Positions 36,422 to 42,227 of a DNA stretch of 42,227 nt are shown here, one piece after another. The translations under genes and the position numbers were made by a program. A model generated the notes under the pieces. The model did not search any database. It saw nothing but the letters and a program-made list of their open reading frames with translations, and was not told where the DNA came from. Source of the DNA: a virus; IMG/VR virus record IMGVR_UViG_3300047276_000213, positions 1 to 42,227 of that record; one strand, written 5' to 3'. The number at the start of each line of letters is the position of its first letter. The first letter of the stretch is position 1.

Positions 36422-38296
36422 ATGGCTGTCACTCAGAATACCTACACAGGGGACGGAACTACCGTCCTCTTTTCTTTTACCTTCCCATACCTTGAGACTA
36501 CCGACATCAAGGTTTCCTTGAACGGTACAATTACAACTGCATACACCTTAGCCAACGCTACCACGATCCAATTCAATACAGCTCCTGCTAATGGAGCTGC
36601 TATTCGGATTTATCGGGTGACTGATGATGCAGCACTTGCTGCTCAGTTCTATCCGGGTTCTGCTATCCGCTCTCAGGATCTGAATGATAACTTCACTCAG
36701 AACCTATATGTGACGCAGGAGTCGAATAGGGATGCTACGTCTGCTATCTCAACGGCTAACAGCGCTACGACAACGGCTAACACCGCTCTGAGCACCGCCA
36801 ATGCAGCTACTGCAACGGCTAACACTGCGTCTACTAATGCTTCGGCTGCTGTAACCACAGCTAACACGGCTAGCACCAACGCTTCGGCTGCTGTGTCTAC
36901 TGCCAATAGTGCGGCTACAAACGCTGCAACAGCTATCAGCACGGCCAATTCAGCTACTACCACGGCTAATACAGCCCTTGCTAACGCTGCTACTGCCATT
37001 AGCACGGCTAACAGTGCTGTGTCTACAGCTAATACTGCCTCTTCAAACGCAACGAGTGCAGTTAACACTGCTAATTCTGCTTCTAGTGCGGCTTCCTCTG
37101 CTGTTAGTACAGCTAATACGGCTTCTACCAGTGCGGGTAATGCGGTTACTACGGCTAACACAGCTTCAAGTACTGCCTCTACAGCTCTCTCCACCGCCAA
37201 CACAGCTAACAGCAAAGCTGATCAGGCCATTGCTGCTGTGTCTAATAGCATTAACTTCCAGCTTAAAGCTAATGTAGCTGCGATCCCTGCATCTCCTGCT
37301 AACGATACTTACATCGAAGTGCAGGATTCAACAGGATTGGAGAGCTTCACTCCTCTTGCTGGTAAACCTGCTGGATTTGTTGGAGACTCTGGTCTCAGTG
37401 TTCGTCTTCGTTATACCACTGCTGGCTCTACGTGGAACTGGCTGAACTACTACGCTAATAACGCTGAGACTCGTTATCTTAAGCTTACTGGGGGTACTCT
37501 TACTGGAAATATCACTCTTGCTGGAGCACCATCTAGCAACCTCCATCCAGCTACCAAAGCGTATGTTGATGGGTATGTAAGTTCTATTAACGGTGATATT
37601 GGCTCTCTGTCTAGCACTAAGCTTGATTCAGCTACTGCTGCAAGTACCTACCAGACACAAGCTGGTATGTCGTCGTATTTGACTACGGCTAACGCCGCAT
37701 CGACGTATCAAACCCAGTCCGGCATGTCGTCTTACTTGACGACCACTGCTGCTGGTACGACTTATGCACCGCTTGCTAGTCCGACATTTACAGGTACGGT
37801 CACGATCCCTGCTGGTGCTTCCATTAGTGGTTACTTGACTTCTGCTACGGCTGCTAGCACTTACCAGACCCAAGCTGGTATGAGCAGCTATGTACCAACA
37901 AGTGCTATTGGTACGACCGTTCAGGCATACAACGCTAATAACGCTGTTACTGACACTGCTCAGACGTTTACCAAAGCTCAACGCGGCGCCTACGTCACCC
38001 TCACCGATGCAGCAACGATTGCCACGGACCTGAGCCTTGGCAACCAGTTCCAGGTCACCCTTGGTGGCAATCGCACCCTTGGTGCCCCAACGAATGTTGT
38101 CGCTGGTCAGAGCGGTGTGATCCGTGTGGTCCAGGACGGCTCGGGAGGCAGGACACTCGCCTTCAACAGTGTCTTCAAGTTCCCTGGGGGCACGGCACCG
38201 ACGCTCACCACAACGGCCAATGCCGTGGATTTACTGGCTTACCACTGCGAGACAACGACTCGTATTGCGGTCCGCTTCATCGGTGACGTGAAATGA
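36422..38296 (+). CDS. Tail fibre protein (gp17-like)
   Basis: The 624-residue protein begins with the T7-tail-fibre N-terminal domain that attaches to the tail (TYTGDGTTVLFSFTFPYLET; SAIRSQDLNDNFTQNLYV). Residues 109-269 are 23 consecutive seven-residue repeats of the ISTANSA type, likely a trimeric coiled-coil stalk. Then come a beta-rich segment with PATKAYVDGYV, three AASTYQTQxGMSSY repeats and a C-terminal domain (NQFQVTLGGNRTLGAPTNVV) typical of phage fibre tips. From about base 37,975 the DNA is visibly richer in G and C, suggesting the tip was exchanged. Confidence 0.92.
   Translation: MAVTQNTYTGDGTTVLFSFTFPYLETTDIKVSLNGTITTAYTLANATTIQFNTAPANGAAIRIYRVTDDAALAAQFYPGSAIRSQDLNDNFTQNLYVTQESNRDATSAISTANSATTTANTALSTANAATATANTASTNASAAVTTANTASTNASAAVSTANSAATNAATAISTANSATTTANTALANAATAISTANSAVSTANTASSNATSAVNTANSASSAASSAVSTANTASTSAGNAVTTANTASSTASTALSTANTANSKADQAIAAVSNSINFQLKANVAAIPASPANDTYIEVQDSTGLESFTPLAGKPAGFVGDSGLSVRLRYTTAGSTWNWLNYYANNAETRYLKLTGGTLTGNITLAGAPSSNLHPATKAYVDGYVSSINGDIGSLSSTKLDSATAASTYQTQAGMSSYLTTANAASTYQTQSGMSSYLTTTAAGTTYAPLASPTFTGTVTIPAGASISGYLTSATAASTYQTQAGMSSYVPTSAIGTTVQAYNANNAVTDTAQTFTKAQRGAYVTLTDAATIATDLSLGNQFQVTLGGNRTLGAPTNVVAGQSGVIRVVQDGSGGRTLAFNSVFKFPGGTAPTLTTTANAVDLLAYHCETTTRIAVRFIGDVK
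36746..37228 (+). repeat. 23 tandem 21-bp units coding for a heptad stalk
   Basis: The frame reads as 23 uninterrupted heptads such as ISTANSA, TTTANTA, VSTANTA and STNASAA, with Ala at the seventh place throughout. Units are diverged at DNA level, so expansion is old. The period of exactly seven residues favours a trimeric coiled coil whose length can change by whole repeats. Confidence 0.9.
37632..37900 (+). repeat. Three AASTYQTQxGMSSY repeats in the tail fibre
   Basis: The fibre contains AASTYQTQAGMSSYL, AASTYQTQSGMSSYL and AASTYQTQAGMSSYV, the first two nearly adjacent and the third after an insert containing ASPTFTGTVTIPAGA. These are probably shaft beta-repeats and may recombine among phages. 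Confidence 0.8.
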
Positions 38297-40695
38297 GCGC
38301 TTTGAACAACAGCCTCTTGTTGGGGCAGGAAGGTGGTGGTGGGTACGCCATCTCACGTTCACTCAGGTTCAACAGTAGTGACAGTGCCTACTTGTCCCGC
38401 ACCCCCGCATCCGCCGGCAACCGCAAGACGTGGACCTTCAGTTGCTGGATGAAATTGTGTCAAGTTAGCGGCACAGGCGGCATATGGACAGCACCTTTTC
38501 AGGGTGGATCGGGAGTGTTGTCGGATACGTTTGAAATCTGGTACAGCTCGGGCACGATTCATTTAACAGATTACGGTAGTTATTATTTCACTTCGGCAGA
38601 AAAGTTTCGAGATCCATCTGCTTGGTATCACTTGGTTATTCGATGCGACACCACACAAGCCTCAGCGGTAAATCGAATAAGGTTATACATGAACGGTCTG
38701 CAGCTCACGAATACGGCTGCAACTTCAATCACTCAGAATTTAGACACGGCTATCAATAGCAACGTGCCCCACCGCATAGCGGACTGGAGAGCTACTTATT
38801 CCAACTTGTATTTAGCCGAAATTCAGCACGTTGATGGTCAAAGTCTTGATCCGACTTCATTCGGTGAGTTCTCCACCACCACCGGCGTGTGGATGCCTAA
38901 GGCGTACACCGGAACATACGGTACGAATGGATTCCACCTTGATTTCTCAAATAATGCCTCTGCCGCCGCATTAGGGACGGACGTTAGTGGGAATGGGAAC
39001 ACGTGGACTGTCAACAACCTATCCGTCACCGCTGGTGCAGGCAACGACAGCCTCGTAGACGTTCCCACTAATGGCAGCGAGGTTGATACGGGTGCTGGTG
39101 GGCAGGTAAGGGGGAATTACTGCACTTGGAATCCACTTGCATCCAGCGCCAATCCTACAATACGCAATGGAAATCTTGACATTCTGTTTAGCGTTGCCGG
39201 AACCGTTTTAGGATCAATAGGTATAACCTCCGGCAAATGGTATTGGGAGATTACCATTTCAGACACAAACCCAATGATCGGGCTTGTCAAGCAAGGATGT
39301 AATCTTGCTAGCTACCCTGGTTCGGATTCGCTTGGGTGGGGATATAGTACTGCTGATGGATACAAGTACAACGCAGCGGGGGGGACATCTTATGGAGCGA
39401 CTGCTACGATTGGTGATGTCATTGGTGTTGCCTTTGATGCCGATGCTGGCACATTAGTTTATTACAAGAACAATGTAAGCCAAGGCACTGCATTTACTGC
39501 TCTCACATCTGGACCGTATTTTCCCGCTGTTGGTCGGGCGAATGGGGCTCCGAGTATTGTTGCCAACTTCGGCCAACGCCCCTTCGCCTACACCGCCCCC
39601 AGCGGGTTCAAGGCGCTCTGCACGGCAAACCTGCCCGCACCAGTAGTCACGAAGCCTTCGACGGTTTTTGATACATACTTATGGTCTGGCAATGGTGGCA
39701 CTCAAACAATATCAACCAGCTTTAGTCCAGATTTCGTCTGGGTCAAGCAACGCGATAATACCAATGTCGCATCTCATGTTCTTGTTGACATCGTGCGGGG
39801 CAACAACAATGTGCTTCGAACAAATGGCACTGATGCCGAAAACGGTGCCGCTATTGATCCGGCTCTTTACGACGGCATCACCAATCTCAGCACCGCTTCT
39901 TTTGATGTAGTCAAAGGATCCAGCGGAACATACAACGGAACCAACGGCTCAGGTAAATCGTATGTGGGCTGGACCTGGGACGCCGGCAGCTCCACCGTCA
40001 CAGATAACACGGGCTCCATACAAAGCAGTCGCCGGACTAATGCTTCGGCAGGCATATCTATAGTCAGCTATACCGGTACGGGCTCTAACGCGACAATCGG
40101 ACATGGGTTAGGTGTTGCCCCAGCGTTGATTATTGCCAAAGCCAGAACCGCTGCTGAACATTGGCAAGTTGGACACACGTCTATTGGATGGGGCGCACGC
40201 TTGTTCCTTAGTACTACAAACGCGACGGACACTACATCTGCAGCCTGGAACAATACGGCCCCAACTTCTACAGTGTTCAGTGTTGGCAATTCTGGAAACA
40301 TTAACAATAACGGTACTACCTACGTCGCCTACTGCTTCGCCCCAGTAGCCGGGTACAGCGCGTTCGGCAGTTACACCGGCAACGGCAGTGCGGATGGTCC
40401 GTTTGTATTCTGTAATTTCCGCCCGAGGTGGATTATGGTCAAATCCTCTTCCTATTCAAACAACACAGTTGCATATTCTTGGTGTGTTCTTGATACCCAA
40501 AGGAACACTAGCAACGTCATGACAAGCCTGTTGCTCCCAAACGCTAGCGACTCTGAATACACGGTAAGCGCAATCGATGCGCTTTCAAATGGCTTTAAGT
40601 TGCGTGATGCTAATTCAAGTCGCAACGAGTCCGGTGTGACATATGTCTACGCCGCCTTCGCAGAATCGCCCTTCCAATACGCCCGCGCACGATAA
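38293..40695 (+). CDS. Putative adhesin: LamG-like and SPRY-like tail fibre protein
   Basis: The 800-residue protein overlaps the tail fibre gene by four bases. The N-terminal third looks like a concanavalin/LamG-type sandwich (SLRFNSSDSAYLSRTPASAG, TWTFSCWMK, WYHLVIRCDT, IRLYMNGLQ). The middle (about 290-440) resembles a SPRY domain: SGKWYWEITISD, GDVIGVAFDADAGTLVYYKN, FGQRPFAYTAPSGFKALCTA. The C-terminal third repeats beta segments beginning SPDFVWVKQRD and APALIIAKAR, a pattern frequent in cyanophage and pelagiphage fibres and known only as a domain of unknown function. It probably binds host surface sugars or proteins. Confidence 0.85.
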   Translation: MSALNNSLLLGQEGGGGYAISRSLRFNSSDSAYLSRTPASAGNRKTWTFSCWMKLCQVSGTGGIWTAPFQGGSGVLSDTFEIWYSSGTIHLTDYGSYYFTSAEKFRDPSAWYHLVIRCDTTQASAVNRIRLYMNGLQLTNTAATSITQNLDTAINSNVPHRIADWRATYSNLYLAEIQHVDGQSLDPTSFGEFSTTTGVWMPKAYTGTYGTNGFHLDFSNNASAAALGTDVSGNGNTWTVNNLSVTAGAGNDSLVDVPTNGSEVDTGAGGQVRGNYCTWNPLASSANPTIRNGNLDILFSVAGTVLGSIGITSGKWYWEITISDTNPMIGLVKQGCNLASYPGSDSLGWGYSTADGYKYNAAGGTSYGATATIGDVIGVAFDADAGTLVYYKNNVSQGTAFTALTSGPYFPAVGRANGAPSIVANFGQRPFAYTAPSGFKALCTANLPAPVVTKPSTVFDTYLWSGNGGTQTISTSFSPDFVWVKQRDNTNVASHVLVDIVRGNNNVLRTNGTDAENGAAIDPALYDGITNLSTASFDVVKGSSGTYNGTNGSGKSYVGWTWDAGSSTVTDNTGSIQSSRRTNASAGISIVSYTGTGSNATIGHGLGVAPALIIAKARTAAEHWQVGHTSIGWGARLFLSTTNATDTTSAAWNNTAPTSTVFSVGNSGNINNNGTTYVAYCFAPVAGYSAFGSYTGNGSADGPFVFCNFRPRWIMVKSSSYSNNTVAYSWCVLDTQRNTSNVMTSLLLPNASDSEYTVSAIDALSNGFKLRDANSSRNESGVTYVYAAFAESPFQYARAR

Positions 40696-40700
40696 CTATT

Positions 40701-41183
40701 ATGTTCTTACTAAACGGAAAGCCCATCCCATTGGATGCGGCATTTACAACTGAAGATGGAACTCAGTACCCCTCTAATTGGTTACGACTGGCTACGGTAG
40801 AGGAGCGGGCAGCACTTGGTATTACCGAGACCGAAGATGAGCCTTGGTACGACCAAAGGTTCTATTGGGGTGTAGGCAATCCAAAGGACCACGCTCAACT
40901 TGTGGAACAGTGGACCGCTCAGGTCAAAGCAACTGCTGGCTCTCTGCTTTCCCAGAGTGACTGGTTCATTGTGCGTCAAGCTGAAACTGGAAAGCAAACT
41001 CCAGGTTCTGTTCTTCTGTATCGCCTTGCTGTTCGGGACATGTCCAACACCAAGGAGGACGCTATCAAAGCTACCACCAGCACTGATGAACTTGCAGCTT
41101 ATGTGACCAGCTCGTTATTCGGCGAGTGGCCTACTGAAGATGAACCCGTAACACCTGCTGCAGACCAACCTCCTACTGAATAA
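40701..41183 (+). CDS. Tail-associated accessory protein (160 aa)
   Basis: The 160-residue protein starts MFLLNGKPIPLDAAFTTEDG and contains YDQRFYWGVGNPKDHAQLVE and SLLSQSDWFIVRQAETGKQT, patterns seen in small proteins that follow tail fibre genes in cyanophages. The WxxLATxEERAALGI-like segment (NWLRLATVEERAALGI) resembles fibre-assembly proteins that describe their own position on the tail. It starts five bases after the adhesin. A chaperone or a minor tail role are both possible. Confidence 0.65.
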   Translation: MFLLNGKPIPLDAAFTTEDGTQYPSNWLRLATVEERAALGITETEDEPWYDQRFYWGVGNPKDHAQLVEQWTAQVKATAGSLLSQSDWFIVRQAETGKQTPGSVLLYRLAVRDMSNTKEDAIKATTSTDELAAYVTSSLFGEWPTEDEPVTPAADQPPTE

Positions 41184-41188
41184 GTCCA

Positions 41189-41398
41189 ATGATCACCATT
41201 CTTGGGGTCAAGGTTTCTTATGAGACCTTGGCCTTTTTTATTCTCTTTATTGCTTCTGAGTACCTTGGCATGACCAAGAAGCGTCGCTCCAACAGCGTTA
41301 CTCAAGCAATCTCCATGCTGGCTGCAACACTCGCTAAGTATCGCACTGAAGATGATGTAGTCCGCCGTTACCGTCGTGCATTAACCAAACGGAAATGA
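41189..41398 (+). CDS. Small membrane protein, holin candidate (69 aa)
   Basis: The 69-residue protein has one hydrophobic segment (about residues 10-28, SYETLAFFILFIASEYLGM) followed by a basic C-terminal part rich in Lys and Arg. A single membrane span and a charged tail directly before the endolysin gene fit a class II-type holin like T7 gp17.5. The stop overlaps the endolysin ATG by four bases. Membrane topology and pore formation cannot be judged from sequence alone. Confidence 0.55.
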   Translation: MITILGVKVSYETLAFFILFIASEYLGMTKKRRSNSVTQAISMLAATLAKYRTEDDVVRRYRRALTKRK

Positions 41399-41958
41399 TT
41401 AAGCTGACTGACGTAGCTCGTTACTACAAAGGTCTGCCTAACCAAGTTAAAGCCCTCCAACTCCTTGAGAAACTTCTTGGAGAGGAGGGCCTTTCTGAAG
41501 ATCAGGAATGGGTAAAGCTATGGAGACAACCTCCTGCTAAACCCCCAACTCAAACCTTCTCTAATTCCTGGGATGGTATTGAAGCAGCAGCAGCAGCGGC
41601 TGGAGCTAAATTTCCTGAGGTTGTGGCAGCACAGTGGGCATTAGAGAGTGCATATGGCACTGCCCTATCTGGTAAGAATAACTTCTTTGGAATTAAGGGA
41701 CCGGGAACGGTTAAGACTACATGGGAAGACTACGGTAATGGTCCTGTGACCATCAAGGCTTCCTTCCAAGATTTTGCTACACCATACGATTGCGTGGCTC
41801 ACCTTGTCACTCAATGGTACAAAGATTACAAAGGCTACAAAGGTGTCAACCGAGCAGCTACTCGTGAAGACTGTGCGTATCTACTGAAGCGTGAAGGATA
41901 TGCGACTGATCCTGTCTACCCGCAAAAGCTTATTCGGTTGATGGAGCAGCATGATTGA
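41395..41958 (+). CDS. Endolysin, glucosaminidase family
   Basis: The 187-residue enzyme has a short N-terminal helical region and then a glucosaminidase domain: FPEVVAAQWALESAYGTALS with the catalytic Glu at residue 84, followed by GKNNFFGIKGPG, and later FATPYDCVAHLVTQWY and LLKREGYATDPVYPQKLIRL. This family cuts the glycan strand of peptidoglycan. It replaces the amidase lysozyme of T7, which is not found in this window. It has no signal peptide, so it needs a holin. Confidence 0.93.
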   Translation: MIKLTDVARYYKGLPNQVKALQLLEKLLGEEGLSEDQEWVKLWRQPPAKPPTQTFSNSWDGIEAAAAAAGAKFPEVVAAQWALESAYGTALSGKNNFFGIKGPGTVKTTWEDYGNGPVTIKASFQDFATPYDCVAHLVTQWYKDYKGYKGVNRAATREDCAYLLKREGYATDPVYPQKLIRLMEQHD

Positions 41959-42184
41959 AGCCATTGTATCGGGCACAGTTGCCGTCTTTACTGCAGTAGT
42001 TGCACTACATTCACGTATGCATAACCGTATCTCTGAAGTCGACAAACGCATCGATCAGGTTGAACTGCGTATAGCTGAGAAATATGTGCAACGTGAAGAA
42101 CTCTCCTCAGCACTTCAAAAGATGGAGGATCACATGATCCGCATCGAGAATAAGCTGGATCAAATTGTTTTAAGAAATGGCTAA
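41951..42184 (+). CDS. Membrane-anchored coiled-coil protein of the lysis cassette (77 aa)
   Basis: Residues 3-19 (EAIVSGTVAVFTAVVAL) form a likely membrane anchor and the rest is a charged coiled coil (RISEVDKRIDQVELRIAEKY; ALQKMEDHMIRIENKLDQIV). Proteins of this shape are common next to endolysins in cyanophages and may be holins, spanin-like linkers or inhibitors. It overlaps the endolysin by eight bases and the terS start by eight. Confidence 0.65.
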   Translation: MIEAIVSGTVAVFTAVVALHSRMHNRISEVDKRIDQVELRIAEKYVQREELSSALQKMEDHMIRIENKLDQIVLRNG

Positions 42185-42227
42185 AAAAGCTAAGGCCACA
42201 GAAGATACTTTTAACGAACTCCATAAC
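42177..42227 (+). CDS. terS: Probable terminase small subunit, N-terminal 17 codons only
   Basis: The frame starts MAKKAKATEDTFNELHN and runs off the right edge. The TFNELHN element near the N-terminus is typical of T7-like gp18 small terminase subunits, which recognise DNA for packaging. The gene would lead into terL, whose 3' part opens the window, so the two edges are neighbours on a circular map. Confidence 0.7.
   Translation, partial: MAKKAKATEDTFNELHN

Noticed and set aside
36697-37215. 172-codon minus-strand frame opposite the fibre stalk
   Set aside because: Any antisense of a 21-base repeat stays open; its Ala/Val/Leu-only composition is a by-product of the heptads.
36746-37228. 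CRISPR-like array
   Set aside because: The 21-base units are contiguous, diverged and in frame in a fibre gene; there are no spacers. No CRISPR array was seen elsewhere.

Overview
The window is almost the whole genome of a T7-like podovirus (Autographiviridae type) that infects cyanobacteria, most likely marine or estuarine Synechococcus. It has a T7-type single-subunit RNA polymerase, T7-order replication, head and tail genes, and several cyanophage hallmarks: ThyX, class I ribonucleotide reductase, MazG-like and DUF3310 proteins, an integrase beside a cyanobacterial tRNA-Leu half, and an NblA-like gene. Every supported gene is on the + strand and most overlap their neighbours by a few bases. 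The sequence opens inside terL and closes 17 codons into what looks like terS, so the record appears to be a circular or concatemeric assembly cut in the terminase operon, with a short terS-terL stretch missing.

Layout. 1-2.3 kb: 3' part of terL, a hairpin-rich gap, thyX. 2.3-3.0 kb: about 700 bp of non-coding, palindrome-rich DNA, a good candidate for the physical genome end and early control region. 3.0-6.2 kb: small early genes, mostly unknown, including a ribbon-helix-helix protein and a membrane peptide; many are too short for ordinary gene calling. Two short leader elements recur here. 6.4-7.8 kb: MarR-like regulator, tyrosine integrase, half a tRNA-Leu (putative attP), terminator. 7.9-16.5 kb: RNA polymerase, SSB, endonuclease I, primase-helicase, DNA polymerase split into exonuclease and polymerase genes, endonuclease VII-like protein and 5'-3' exonuclease. 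16.5-19.3 kb: host-takeover and nucleotide genes (NblA-like, DUF3310, MazG-like, NrdA, NrdB).

19.3-25.3 kb: head module (portal, scaffold, RlpA-like protein, small basic proteins, major capsid protein, two small capsid-linked proteins), interrupted by a tRNA-like element with a shortened anticodon loop just before the capsid gene and closed by a strong terminator where T7 has Tphi. 25.3-36.4 kb: tail tubular proteins A and B and three internal virion proteins; the second carries lytic-transglycosylase-like and M23 peptidase domains. 36.4-41.2 kb: tail fibre with a 23-heptad repeat stalk, an 800-residue LamG/SPRY-like adhesin and an accessory protein. 41.2-42.2 kb: lysis cassette (small membrane protein, glucosaminidase endolysin, membrane/coiled-coil protein), then the terS start.

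Together the genes suggest an infection in which the phage polymerase takes over transcription, NblA-like protein may trigger phycobilisome breakdown, and ThyX, RNR and nucleases turn host DNA into phage DNA. Integrase, attP candidate and regulators leave integration possible. I saw no psbA, hli or talC. No database search or folding program was used; family calls rest on recognised motifs and gene order.
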